A stretch of DNA of 64,000 nucleotides from Magnaporthiopsis rhizophila (lineage: Eukaryota > Ascomycota > Sordariomycetes > Magnaporthales > Magnaporthaceae). The stretch is from NCBI GenBank assembly GCA_003049465.1, contig PYSS01000127.1, forward strand, positions 1,905 through 65,904. The letters are read 5' to 3'. The position numbers and the translations under genes were made by a program. Positions 45,486 to 58,535 of this stretch are shown here, piece after piece. The first letter of the stretch is position 1; each line of letters begins with the position of its first letter. A model generated the notes under the pieces. It was not told where the DNA came from. It did no database searches and saw only the letters and a program-made list of their open reading frames with translations.

Positions 45486-46535
45486 AATTATTATTATATT
45501 AGCAAATATTAAAAGTTTATTATTTAAAAATATAATATATTTATAATCCGGAATAGCATAATTAAAATAGGGAATTTTAATTTGTATTATGCAATAATTT
45601 AAATTTATTATTAATATAGGGTTAATTTTCGCTATTATTAATAAAATATTAATAAAAATAAGGTTTAGCACACCCTTTTAATTATGTATGGGTTTACCTG
45701 GATATATAAATAAAAAAAGGTTACAAATATTAGCCTATTGGGCTATTTTATTGCCCTTATTCTTATTACCCCGGGCCGGGTCCTATATTAAAAATAATGC
45801 ATTAAAATCCCCAATTATAATATATTTTATTATTAGGCGCCAATATAATAACAAATCCAAAAAAAGCTCCAAAAAATTCCCTAAAAGCCTCTATATATTA
45901 ATAAAAATGCACCTAAAAATAATAAATTAAAGGATATTTTGCGTATTATTTGCTGGCCAGTCCGCTATTAGCTGCAGCTTTAGGTTTTTCCGTACATAAA
46001 TTATTATCCGGGGCCTGGTTTGGTAATTATACCAGCTATTCACCGGAATAAATAATTTATATAACGGATAAATATATAATATAAGCTTTTTTTTCCAGGC
46101 AATAAAAAGCTTTTGTATTAAAACCATATAAATTTTATAATTTTAATATAATTAAAGCAAAATTACCGCTGTAACCCAGTTATACCGTACGTTTATTTGG
46201 GCGGCGGTTAAAGCTTTGCAGCGGTATTCGGGGCAAAACCCTTAACGCCGGGGCTTATTATTATGCATTTTTCTTTAATTAGCTACCGGTATAAACAAAA
46301 GTGGCATTAATATATTAAAAGTTTTAGCCTTAGGGTTATAAACCAGCAAAAGCGCCGGTATTCTCCGGAGGGTTTTCGGTTAATTCGATAATCTTTTTAG
46401 GTTCGGCAGGGTTTAATTTTATATTTGCCAATACCTTATATTAATTATTAAAATTAATCCTAAACCTTTTAACAGGGCCTTTTTTTTTGCTAACCGTAAA
46501 AACCAGGCTATTAAAAGCTGGCAAATCCTTTGGAT

Positions 46536-46802
46536 TTACCACGGCCGCCCCGGCAGCAATAATTGCAGCGGCAGGAGCAATAATAATAATAAAAGGGAAA
46601 AAAAAGCAATAAATTTAATAGCAGCAGCGGGTCCCGCAATAATAATAATAATTACCGGGGCGGGAGCAGTATCGGCGGGGGCAAAAGCAAAAGCTGCAGT
46701 AACTGAAGCAAAAGCAAAAATAACGGCAGGAACAGCGGCAGGAGCGGCAGCGGCGGCAGCAAAAGCAGCGAAAACCGCCGCCTTTATTATAGCCCGGTAC
46801 AT
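46536..46802 (-). pseudogene. Low-complexity Ala-rich segment of LINE ORF1 region
   Basis: Imperfect trinucleotide repetition (GCA/GCG/ATA on the plus strand) gives an Ala/Ile/Pro/Phe-rich frame with no domain. Its position upstream of the endonuclease/RT region fits a linker of LINE ORF1. A Cys-rich stretch follows at about 46960-47110. Confidence 0.4.
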
Positions 46803-48433
46803 TTATACGCTTAGCTTTCTAATAGCGCCTTTTTCCCTATTAATTAAATATTTTAGCATTTTATTAACCCGTATAAGCTTTACGGGGCAGTTTGAATGGT
46901 TAGCTAAATATAGGCCGGAGCAATTTGCACATTACAAAAGGGCCGTACACAAAAATATATACCGGAAATTATTTATTTTTTTATAACAAAAGCATTTATC
47001 AGCCCTGGTACAATTACAAGCTATATAATACCTGTAACAACCAAAAATATGCTGGATAACCGGCAGGTATTTTTGCACCCGGTATAAAAAGGATATTATT
47101 CCCCAAAATTTAAATTGGGCTATTTGTATATAAAAGGAAATTATTCACAAAAATTGCCCTTATTTGTTTATACCGGCCTTAAAAGGTTTTATGCTTACAG
47201 GTTTCGTTTTTGTTTGGGCCTTAACCTTTTTCCGGACCAAATTTTCCGCAATTAGAACTTTTTTGCCAAATCCGTTCGCCAAAATAATTAGGCATCCGGA
47301 AATAACATAATTGTACCAAAATTCCGGCTTTTTAATCCGTTCGGCATTATACAAATAGCCCAGTTTCGAGCAGTGCTGAATAAGCCGGTTTTATATATCG
47401 GTTATTTTTGCCTTAAATACAAATCCCGTTAAAATTCGATAAATTGCCGGAATATTTGTTATAATAAACAGAAAATTCTTATTATTAGCAAAAACTTTGC
47501 AAATATTAAAACCCGTTTATTAATTAGCCCAAATTTCCCTTTTTTCCAAAATTTTAACAAAAACCCGAAAATCAGGTTTAGGGCCAGCGGATAAGCAGGA
47601 TTCCTGGAGGGCCCGGGGTGCCTGTTATGCACGATCCTTTAGGGTTTGTGCGGGTTACTAAAGCTATTAAAGCCTTATATAGGCTGCTGCTGCATAAATG
47701 GTTAGGGCTGTATTATTATTGGGTTTGGGCGCCGCGGGGGCTTTTTTATTTTTCCGGAAAAGGGCTGGCTGGCCTAGCAACGCCTTTTTTGCGTATTTTA
47801 GGAAGCAAATTTTCCAGCCGTGCGCTTCTAGCGCAATTTTGGGCAGTAATAAAATAATACTAGCATCGATCGATCGGGTTAATATGGCGCAAATCAAAGC
47901 TATCTGGCTTTATTTTCGCATAAAATTCGCGATTATCTTTTTTGCGGCCGCTGCGGCCAATCCGGGGGCCGGGCCCGTACAGCGGAAAAAGGGGGTTTAA
48001 AAGCAAAATAAAAGAAAGGAATAGGGAAATGGATAGGGAGGAATATTATAAAATTGTTAGGCAGGGGGAGGGAAAGGGGCACTTGTGTTGGTGCCGATGC
48101 TAAGAAGGCTTTCCTGGCCCTGTTCGGGCCTTGTCGGGTGTTGCGCGTTTCGCAACAGGGACGGCATATTCGCATTCGTATGCGCTAAAATGCGCAGGGG
48201 CCGGGGCGTTAACCATACGCTTTTCCGGGCCGAGGGGCTGCTAAGGAAGGCGTGTGCCACCCTGTTAGCGGAGGGGGGGGGCTATTAGCAACAGTATAGT
48301 GCCGTTGCCAGCGCTGTGGGCGGGCGTGAGGATGGTGTTAAATCGCTGAATTGGCGGGTGTTAAAGATTTGTATGTAACTTGGTAGCGTGTATTAACAGC
48401 ACCATGCCAAGAATTGGTGGATTCGAGGAAGGT

Positions 48434-48449
48434 GCGCACATTCAGTTGG
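48434..48449. repeat. Right 16-bp target site duplication of the LINE
   Basis: Exact repeat of 41973-41988. Confidence 0.75.
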
Positions 48450-51108
48450 ATTAGGCCTTACAAAGCACTAAAAGTTAGTGCTACAGGGCCCTAAGCAAAT
48501 TATAATTACAGGCTTGTTATTTTAATAAGGGGCAGCCAACTCTATTCCCTTATATACTCTCCAACATTAGTACCGCAGGTTTTTACCATACGGGCATTCC
48601 GGTGCCCTAACCCAATTCCCGATAAATTATTTTGTATGGAGCTGGCAAAAAATCGACCCACGGCCACCAAAACCATCTCCGGATTGGGCCGATAAATCTG
48701 ACTTAATCAAATCGAGAGCAATTTGAAAGGCGCGTAATTTATAAGGCTATAACCCTTATAAAGCTAGTAATTTGTGGGCGCTAACCCCTTACAAAATAGG
48801 TGATTTGCAGGGCAGTGGCTCTTATAAGTTAGGCTTACAAGCATAAGCTGCATATACAACCCTTATACGATAAATTGCATATATAACCTTTATAAGGTAG
48901 GTGAATTACATAACCTTTACAGGGTAAATGCTTTGTATAACCAACCATAAGCCCCAACCAAATATACAAAAGGTGCAAAATAGGCCAGGTACATACCCTA
49001 ACCTTAAATTAATTATATAATTTAACTTTAACCGATATAATAATTATAAGGTAAATTACCTTATTATATATAATAATTATTTTTAACCCCCCTTTTTTTA
49101 TTATTTTATATAAAATAAAAAAGGAAAAATTTATTTATTGGGAAAAAAAATAACAATACTAATAAAAGAATCTTAATGCATTAACCAATACCATAAGCAT
49201 TAATTTTAAGCAATAAATAAAAATTAGGCTTAAAGCCGGAGGCTAATAAGCTTTAAAAAAGCTTTATACTTTGAAAAAAATAGCGGCTTAATTAGGCCGT
49301 CCGTAGGCATACTTTTAATATCCAGGTATTTTATTAAAATAATTCCAGCGCCTATTTCTTCCCTAACATAATGGAACCTTAGCAATATATATTTAATTCA
49401 TAAATATAGGTTAAGGTTATAAATATTAAAAATGAAACCTTAATTATTACCAAAAACTGCTATAAAACTTTTTATAAAAGTTTATAATTTTATAAATAGG
49501 TACCTTAGCCATTTTACCTTTTTAATAGTTTTTATTCAAGTATTAATTTCGGCTTTAACCGTATTAAGGGCAATAATATTAGTCTTTTTATATTTTTAAC
49601 AAATAAGGCCACCTAATAAAATAAATAAATATCTATAAATTAATTTGGAAAAATCCCTATTACCCGCAAAATTATTATTATTAAAACCTAATAATTGCAA
49701 TAAATTATCAGAAAAGCCTGTATTAATTTTTTTAACATTATAATTATATCAAATAGCTAGGTTACAAATATTAATTAAATATTTCAAAAGGGTTTTAATA
49801 GCATTAATATATATATTAATAGCTTTATTAAATAGTATGAATTTTTTTACATAACAAAACTAATATTCGGGCGGATTAATAATATCAGGTATATTACGGT
49901 GCTTATAATCCTTTATAATAATTTTATTTCAACGGATATTATAAGTTATCCTTTTATATTTTTCAATACACCCGGTTATAAAAAAGTAATAATAAATCGA
50001 AAAGTATCCAACCCAAAAATTTTTAACATTTTATTAATATATTGGCTTTGGTGGATCCAAAATTACCGTTTAAGCTTATCCCTTATAATTTAAATGCTTA
50101 AAAAATAAGCTGCAGGCCCACGCTTTTCCAACGCATATATTTTCTATAAAAACCATTTTAGGGCATTAATATAAATAATATTAAGCGCAATTATTAAATA
50201 ATTATCTATAAATATAATAATAAAATATTTTATTTTAGCGTTAAAAAAACCGTTAAATTAAATATTAATTATTTATATCCTTGTTTTTTTAATAGGGATA
50301 TTAGCTTATTCTGCCATTTATAAGGTTCTTATTTTAAACTATACAGCGCTTTTTTGCATAGAATTACCTATTTTTCGAAGGTTTTAAAGCCTAAAAATTT
50401 GGCTAATAGCTTTATTCCAGTGGTTATAATAATTAATCAGTTTAAAAACCTTTGGGAATATTAAAATATATATCCATATTTAGGTTGCTATTTAAAAATA
50501 CCCTAATAAAATCGATTTATTTTATTTCCCAATTTTTGGCTGTAACAAATATTAATAATATACGCCATATAAATAATATATTAATAAAAGCAAAAGTTTC
50601 AGAATAATCCAAGCCTTTTATTTATAAAAAATGTTTAATTATTAGTTTCGCTTTATATTTTATACAGCAATTTTCTTTGTTTTTTTACGCTTAAATACCG
50701 GTCAATAAATAATTAGCATATGCCTTTTTAACAATGTGGATTTTAATAAAAATATAAAGGTTTTAGCGCATAAAAATTATTTAAATTCAAACCTTAAAAC
50801 AATTAACCATTCCTTTTTATAGCGGCTTGTTAAGGCCTTTTTATAAAAATTTGGTTCACTATTTTTAATAGGCTTTTTTTTTAATAGGCTTAATTATTTT
50901 ATAATATATATATTATATCAGCTTATTAATTTCCATTATATTTGAAAGTTCCAGAAAATCCCGTAAGATAGGTATTTTATCCATTATTTCCTATATTTTA
51001 AGCGTTGGAGGCGCTATAATTATAAGCCTTTCGGGGGGCCGAACAGTTGGAGTAATAGGCTCGGAAAACTTATAATCAGGATCTGGTACAGCAGGATCTT
51101 CATAATAT
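48450..51108 (-). mobile_element. Ty1/copia retrotransposon remnant on the minus strand
   Basis: Motifs on the minus strand, in 5'-to-3' order: an acidic Pro-rich integrase/RT spacer at about 51010-51105 (DPAVPDPDYKFSEP, then RPPERL); the RT start at 50539-50667 (KYKAKLIIKHFL, GLDYSETFAF); a YVDD-like site near 50190-50235 (IFIDN); and the RNase H end at about 49270-49385 (RFHYVREEIGAG, then DGLIKPL). A purine tract on the minus strand (A7G6) lies at 49084-49096, where a 3' LTR would begin. The 5' half (gag, protease, integrase) is missing because the gypsy tandem begins at 51109. Confidence 0.75.
50190..50667 (-). pseudogene. Copia reverse transcriptase remnant
   Basis: GLDYSETFA is the copia hallmark upstream of the catalytic site. 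The catalytic YVDD has become FIDN. Many Gln and Trp codons are now stops. Confidence 0.75.
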
Positions 51109-51600
51109 TGTTACGACCACAGCTGGCAGGGGACAGAAGGGCTGGGGCTAACCCCCAGCGGGACGCCTTTACCCCGCAGTCATAAAAGCCAAGGGCCGAA
51201 TAACCAAAGCCAAGCTAAAAAAAGGAAGTTATATAATCAGGTATTTACCTAAGCACAGATAATATATCTGATATATTCGTTATATAACATAACAAATATA
51301 ACAGATATAGCACAATAATATATTCGCTATATAACATGGCAAATATAACAAATATAGCACAAATATAATAAAAAAAGGTCGCTAATATATAAAGCGAGGG
51401 ATTCCTACTGTATTAAATAAATTTTTAACTAAGGCCTTGGCATTAATCAACCTAAATTAGCTCCAAAGCATCCCCTTAGGCAAACAATCGAAACCTTTGT
51501 TACTACCCCAGTTCCCAGCACAAGCAACCTTATAAAAACCTTACTGCTTAGCGCCTTTCTTAATATACCCTACCCTAAAAGCAAAAAACCGTTTGTAACA
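51109..51600 (+). repeat. First 492-bp LTR of the gypsy tandem
   Basis: Begins TGTTACGACCACAGCTGG and ends GTAACA. The first ~130 bases are little mutated. Compared with element A's LTR it contains an insert of ATATATC/GATATA-rich repeats (about 51260-51370). Confidence 0.87.
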
Positions 51601-52515
51601 TTTTAATTAATCCTGTTCAATATTTACCAAAAGTAACAAACAGTAGCAAATTATATTAATTGCAAGTAAAAAATCCAAAAGCATTATTATCGCCGGCAAA
51701 ATATATAATAACCCTTCGGCGGCTATGCAAATATTTATCGCAAAAATCGAAAAATTTAAAAAAGTTTAAACCGAGCCCCACATTACCGTTAAATTTTACA
51801 AATTTCTTTTACCCGATAAATATAATAAAAAAAAAGCAAAATCAAAATGTTCCTAATTAAATGCAAAGGGTACTTTCTGTTTTATCAAAACCATTTCCAG
51901 CGGGAAAAACAAAAAATTACTTATATAGCCATATATTTAAATAGCAAAATTAAAGATTGGTTCGAACCTATCTGATCCAATTATCTAAAAAGGCACAATA
52001 AATCCAAAAAAAAAACCAAATTAATATTTGCCAATTTCGAAAAATTCGATAAAAAAATTGCTAAAGTTTTCGAACAGATTAACAAAAAATGGATAACCGA
52101 AAAAAAGCTGCTTTAGCTCCGGCAAAAAGGCCTTATATTAATTTATATTTCCGAATTTTAACAATTAATTAACAAATTTAATTAAACAAAAAATACCAAA
52201 ATAATTCAGCTTTATTAAGGGCTAAAAAACAATATAAAAAACAAATTATCCAAATAAAAACAATCTGAAAATTTTATCGATTATATTATTATAACCATTT
52301 ATATTAATAATAAACTATACAAATATTATTTCGAAAAAAAAGTTTAGCAAACCAAACCAATAATACAAAATAATAAAACCAACCAAAAAAAGGCAAAATA
52401 ATAATAATCCACGGTTTATAATATATATTTTAAATTTATAAATTTTAGCACAAAAATTATATACCAGTACAAAAAATAAAAGCATATTAGATTTAAAAAT
52501 CCAAAAAATAAAAAA

Positions 52516-52557
52516 TATTTTAAATATAAAAAAAAAAAACATATTAAAAAAAATTGC
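52516..52557 (+). pseudogene. Gag zinc-knuckle remnant of element B (CCHC changed to YYHC)
   Basis: Spacing Y-x2-Y-x4-H-x4-C matches C-x2-C-x4-H-x4-C. Both first cysteines became tyrosine by TGY-to-TAY, a G-to-A change on the coding strand. Confidence 0.7.
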
Positions 52558-54639
52558 CCATAAAAAAATCGATAAACGGCCGTTTTTTGCCAAAAAGGCG
52601 CACCAAAAAGCTACCAGCCCATAATCCCAAATTTTCCAAAAATAACCGGATAATTAGCAAAAAAAAACCTATATCCCAAAATATTATTCAATTAAACTTA
52701 TTATTTCAATAAAAATTGTATAACCCATTATTCCGATAAAAATGCCACAAAATATTACCCTAAGCAATAGTTTGCCATAATGCAACAAATAAACCAATCC
52801 CGAAATAATAATAAAGCAGCCCAAGGTTTAAAAAAACTCAAAAAGGCCCAATATAATAATAATAATATACTAATAATAGGAAAATTTACCGGATAAAATA
52901 AAAAACTCAAAAAATTAGCCCGATATAAAGGCGTATTAAACATTTTGGTTAATAATTTCGAAAAAAATTTAAATATAAATGCAAAAATAAAACCGCTTTT
53001 GGGCCAAACATATTGGTTACAAGCCCAAAAAAAAAAACTGGGCCTAATAAAATACTGGAAAACCACAAAAATAAACCCAATAATAAAAAACCTAACAAAA
53101 AACAATATATGGTCGATTTTAAAAAACTCCAGCAAAAATTTAATTAGCAATTAATCGATATAAAAAAATAATTCCCCATAACCAAAAAAAAAATATAAAA
53201 AGCATATACCTTACTCAGGTTTTTAAAAATAAACCGGTAATTTTGGGACCAGCCCAAACTTATTAGCGGTTTAATATGCAAAAAACCGGCGCAAAACGAT
53301 AAAAAAAAACCCCTAAATTGGCTAAAAAATAACCAATCGGTTATTTATTACAGGGCATTATTCGAAAACATTCCAAACCTAAACTAATAATTAGCACAGC
53401 TATATGTGCTAAACTACAAAAATATAAACCCCGATACAGGCCATTATAACAAGCTTTTTTGGGCCAAATATTTGTATAACAATTACAGGTAATATATAAC
53501 CAAAAAACTAAAGCATAACTTTTTTTTACGGAAAAAAAAAAAAAAACCAATATAATATTTATAATAAAAATACCAGTTTCCGAAATGGTAAATAACAAAA
53601 ATGGGCTACAAAAATTTAGCAGCAATTTTTATACCGTTACCAGCCTATTTTATAATATGCCTAACAGGAATCCTTATATACCAGATATACAAAAAACCGA
53701 AATGCAAAATATATATAAAAAAAAAAGCAAAAGCCTGGACAAATAGATTTGCCCGATCGATAAAAATAATCGGGGCCCAGTAATAGGCGCCCCAAACAAA
53801 AAATTAAAAAATTTACCCGAAAATAAGGCACAAATAGAGCAATAACCAGCAAAATCCCTAATAATAATAATTACCAACCAATATAAATATATTAAAATAA
53901 TAATATACTGAAAAAGGCGAAAAATAAAAATTATAATCAATTATAAAGCCCAAAAAAATTATTTTTTATTAAAAGCGGTAAAAAGGTACAATATTTCAAT
54001 ATATTAAAAAAAGGAACCATATAACCTTATAATAATAAAATAAAAGCCAATTACGTTTAATAAAGGAAAAATTAATATTAAAACTGATCATTTCAAATTT
54101 TAACTCCTGGGAAAAATTTGCAAAATAACCCTAAATATTATAAATATAAAAAAAGAAAACCTAATTTTAGGTATTCCATAATTTAAAAAATATAACCCCC
54201 TAATAAATTGGGTTACCGAACAAATTTAATAAAAAAAATTATTATTAACCAGCAAAAAAGCCCAATAATTACGGGCCCCAAATAATGGAAATCGGATACC
54301 AAAAAGGATAACCATAACAGCAGCAGAACATAACAATCAGCCCTAACAAACCGCACTAACCAAAGCACTAATAAATACAAATACAAATAAATTTAACAAA
54401 CAGGGAATTATTAAAAATGGATTTAAAAATATCCCTAAAAAATACCACAAATACTAAAGGTTGTTCCAGAAAAATTTGGAAATGGTATTACCGAAATACG
54501 GATTATTTAACCACAAAATCAAACTTAAACCGGAAATATAACTTAAGTACCAAAAATTATATTAATTAAACCCTCGGTAAAAAAAATTATTACAAAAATA
54601 ACTAAAGGAAAAAATTAAAAAAGGATTTACCAAATTTTC

Positions 54640-55300
54640 CGATTTTCCTATAAAATATAAAATTTTATTTATTCCCAAAAAAAACGAAAAAAAACAAATA
54701 TATATTAATTATTATCCATTAAATCAGAAAATAATAAAAAATCGGTATTTTTTACCCTTAATTAACAAATTTAAAAATAAATTTGGAAAAAGCCGGTGGT
54801 TTATAACCCTAAATTTATACAAAATTTATGGCCTGCTAAAAATTAAAAAGGGGAATAAATAAAAAACCGCTTTTCGAACCAAGCTTAAAATTTTCGAATT
54901 ATTGGTAATAATTTTTGGGCTTACCAATGCACCAGCCACATTCCAGCAAATAATTAACCATATATTACAAAAGTACCTCGATATTTTTGCCCTTACATAT
55001 TTGGATAATATCCTAATTTTTTCAAATATATTAAAAAAATATAAACAATATATATATAAGGTATTACAAAAATTGCAAAATACAAAACTTTTGGTTAACC
55101 CGAACAAATATATATAGCACTTTTTAAAGGTAATTTTTCTCGGATTTATTATCAAATAAAGGGAAATTCGGATAAAACCCAAAAAAATACAGGCGGTAAA
55201 AAATTAGCTTATATTCACCACAGTTAAAAAAATGCAAAATTTTTTGGGATTTCTGAACTTTTACCGAAAATTTATCCAAAATTTTAACAAAAAAGCCATA
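54640..55300 (+). pseudogene. Reverse transcriptase remnant of element B
   Basis: An open stretch at 54902-55117 reads FGLTNAPATFQQIINHIL, then YLDNILIFS and KLLVNPNKY. These are standard gypsy RT motifs, with catalytic YLDD altered to YLDN. LGFLNFYRKFI follows near 55240. Confidence 0.85.
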
Positions 55301-56218
55301 TTATTTACGGATTTTACCAAAAATAACACCCAATTTTATTAAGGAATACAAAAATAAATAACCTTCGATTTGCTAAAAAAAGTTATTATCCAAATACCGG
55401 TACTAATAATACCAAACCCAAAAAAATCCTTTAAAATCAAAATCGATACATCGGATTTTGCTATTAAAAAATAACTAAAATAACAAAACGATTAAAAAAA
55501 ATTGCACTTTTGCGCATTTTTCTTGCAAAAATTAAATAAACCAAAGCTAAATTATCAAATCCACAATAAAAAGCTCCTTATTATTATTAAAATTTTGGAA
55601 AAATAAAAAATATATTTGTGCAAAACTAACCACCAAATTATAATATACACTAATTATAAAAACCTATTACAATTTACCATTAGCCAAATGCTAAACAAAA
55701 AACAAATCCAATAAAACCAGTTTTTTTAAAATTATAATTTTCGAATCGAGGTTAAAAAAGGGTTAAAAAACGGCCGAGCGGATGCCTTAAACCGGCAACC
55801 GGACCATCAAATAAATATATTATTAAAAATATGCACAATTCTGGCCAAAAAACCAAACGGATCCCTAATTCCGGTATAACGGGCATTAGCCAAAATAACC
55901 CGATAAAAAAGCTAAACCCCAGAAAAAATCCAGCAAATTTATAGCCAAATGGCTAATAAATACCAGGGGATTGCTAAAACCTGGAAAAAATTTTATTAAT
56001 ATTACAGGTTTACAAAAACCCACGCCAAAATACGGAAAGTAATTAAAAATTGCAAAAGCTATGCAAAAAATAAAACCAGCAGGCATAAATTTTACGGATT
56101 ATTTTAGCCTTTACCAGCATTTAGCAAAGTATAGCAAAAAGTCACGATAAATTTTATAATTAAGCTTTTTAAATCAAAAAAACCATTAATAAATATTTAG
56201 TATAATAATATCCTAATA

Positions 56219-56482
56219 ATGGTAAATAAATTTACCAAATATGCCCTATTTTTACCTTATAAAAAAAGCAGCAATATTATAAAACTAGCATATATTTTTA
56301 TTAAAAACGTAATATCGGAATACAAAACACCTAACAAATTAATCACGGATCAAAATAAACTGTTTATAAGCAAATTTTGGAAAGTTTTAATAGCAAAACT
56401 TGAAGCAAAACATGCACTATTAACAGCCTATTATCCTAAAGCAAATGGACAAACAAAACGGACAAATCAAACCATAAAATAA
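56219..56482 (+). pseudogene. Integrase core remnant of element B
   Basis: Eighty-eight codons without a stop: KFTKYALFLPYKKSSN, NKLITDQNKLFISKFWK, HALLTAYYPKANGQTKRTNQ. The D-D-E core keeps the second Asp (TDQN), but the catalytic Glu of QTERxNQ is now Lys. Confidence 0.85.
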
Positions 56483-57033
56483 TATTTACGCTATTATATT
56501 AATTATAAATAAACTAACTGGATATAATTATTTTTTATGGCCCAATTTGTTTATAATAGTTCGGTACATAAAAGTATAAAAATAATTTCGTTTTTTGCAA
56601 ATTATAAATTTATATTTACAGTATACAAAAAACCTAAAATAAAAAAAAATATTTTAATAGCAAAAATACAAATTATCAAAATAACCAAACTATACAAATA
56701 TTTGTAAAAAAAGCTCGAAAAATTTCAAAAATGCATATCCACCCAAACAAATAAAAAAAGGCTCGAAAAACCAACCTTTAAAAAAAAGGATAGCATTTAT
56801 CTTTTGCACCGCAATATTAAAATAAAACGGCCAAATAATAAGCTGGATTACAAAAAATTCGGACCGTTCAGGGTTAGGAAAATAATTTTACCAATTAATT
56901 ACAAATTTCAGTTACCGCTAATTATAAAAATTTACCCCATTTTTCACATTTTTTTGCTAAAATTGGCACCATTTGGATCAAAAAGCACGAAATTAATAAA
57001 AATCGACCCGGACCAAAAATAAAAAATCGAAAA

Positions 57034-57125
57034 AATCCTTAATAATAAAATATATTACCGCAAATGGTGGTATTTGGTTAAATGGGCAAAATATAAATAC
57101 AAGCATAATATATGGGAAAAAAAAA
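57034..57125 (+). pseudogene. Chromodomain remnant of element B
   Basis: ILNNKIYYRKWWYLVKWAKY is followed by KHNIWEKK. The YLVKW and W-E spacing match integrase-linked chromodomains of fungal chromoviruses. Confidence 0.8.
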
Positions 57126-58043
57126 CAAATTTTGCAAATTGCCAAAAAATTTTATAAAAATATTAGCAAAAATAATTATAAAAAGGTTAACAAATAACAA
57201 AAAAATTTAACCTAACAGCGCACCGCTATAATAATAAAATACTGTTATATTAAAAGTTATACTAAAAATCGAACCCAAAACTTTTCGATAAAAATCGAGA
57301 TATATTACTATTGCGTTATGCAATTTGAAAAAATCGTTAAAAACTTATTAATTTATTCGGTTAAAAAAAGGCAAACAGGTTAAAATCCGGATAAACCCTA
57401 AGCCTGTCCCAATTAAAAGGTAAAAAGGGGAAATCGGGGAACAGCAGGTTTGGAAACGCAGCAAAAATTTGCATAACTGCTTTTTCGGCCTTCTTCCGCT
57501 CGACCCGCTCCAATTTTTTAATACTATTAATTTTGCAACGGATCGCACGCATTTTTCTTTTAAACCATATTTTTTTTTATTTGCAAAAATGCTCAATTTA
57601 AGCGCTAATAACAAACAATTTTTATTTAACGGCGCAATGCTTTTTTTTGGCAGCTTTCAGCTTGGTTTTCAGTTTTGTATATTAATTGCTAATAAAACGG
57701 AGCTGCTTTAAAATAAAACCAAAAATATTGCATTAAAACCGCCCCTAACGGATATATTCCATATACCAAAAAAAATTTCAGGGGGAAACCTTCCACCTAA
57801 AATAACCAAAAGCTTTGCAAAAAAAACAGAAAAGCATTTTAATTAAAAAAAAAAAAAAAAAAACAAAAAAATTATTTTAACGGATAATTAATAACGCCGG
57901 TTTATATTTTTGTACTTAACCAAACATTTTGTTAAAAAAAAAAGGAACGGAAAATAATAAGGAAAAAAAGGTACTTATTATTAACAAAAAAACAGGGCTG
58001 CAAATTTTGGCCAAAAGGATTTGGCTTAAAAAGGAAAATCTAA

Positions 58044-58535
58044 TATTACAATTATAACTGGCAAAAAATAAAAAGGCTAAGGCTAACCCCCAGCAGAATA
58101 CTTTTACCCTGCAATTATAAAAGCCAAAAGCCGAATAACCAAAACCAAACTAAAAAAAAAAAATTATATAATCAGGTACTTACCTAAACACAAATAATAT
58201 ATTTAATATATTCGTTATATAATATAACAAATATAACAAATATAATACAATAATATATTTGTTATATAATATAACAAATATAACAAATATAATATAAATA
58301 TAATAAAAAAAAATTGCTAATATATAAAGCAAAAGGTTCTTATTATATTAAATAAATTTTTAACTAAAGCCTTGGCATTAATTAACCTAAATTAGCTCCA
58401 AAACATCCCTTTAGGCAAACAATCGAAATTTTTATTATTACCCCAATTCCCAGCACAAACAACCTTATAAAAACCTTACTATTTAGCACCTTTCCTAACA
58501 TATCCTACCCTAAAAGCAAAAAACCATTTATAACA
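58044..58535 (+). repeat. Central 492-bp LTR shared by elements B and C
   Basis: Same length as 51109-51600 and collinear with it, but heavily altered from its first base (TATTACAATTATAACTGG). It is the 3' LTR of B and at the same time the 5' LTR of C, because the internal sequence of C starts immediately at 58536. Confidence 0.87.

Larger units (their letters stand above)
41989..48433 (-). mobile_element. Degraded LINE (Tad1/I-like, with RNase H) on the minus strand
   Basis: A 6,445-bp non-LTR retrotransposon bounded by a 16-bp duplication. Reading right to left: a GC-richer 5' region (47600-48433), a low-complexity Ala-rich and Cys-bearing ORF1 zone (46500-47900), a presumed endonuclease zone (45200-46200), reverse transcriptase (RT) near 44589-44897, RNase H near 42773-43198, then a 3' region to 41989. 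No LTRs flank it. An RNase H domain downstream of RT is typical of Tad1 and I-type elements in filamentous fungi. Mutation is milder than in the gypsy elements, but stops and frameshifts interrupt every domain. No poly(A) tail is evident at the 3' end. Confidence 0.75.
51109..58535 (+). mobile_element. Element B: inactivated Ty3/gypsy chromovirus (first of a tandem pair)
   Basis: LTR at 51109-51600, internal region 51601-58043, LTR at 58044-58535. The internal region shows Gag knuckle YFKY...H....C at 52516-52557 (first two Cys now Tyr), RT around 54640-55300, integrase near 56219-56482, and a chromodomain at 57034-57125 (WWYLVKWAKY, then NIWEKK). A purine tract (AAAAAGGAAAA) precedes the second LTR. 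The left flank is the copia remnant. No target duplication can be tested because the right end of the tandem lies beyond the window. Confidence 0.87.
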
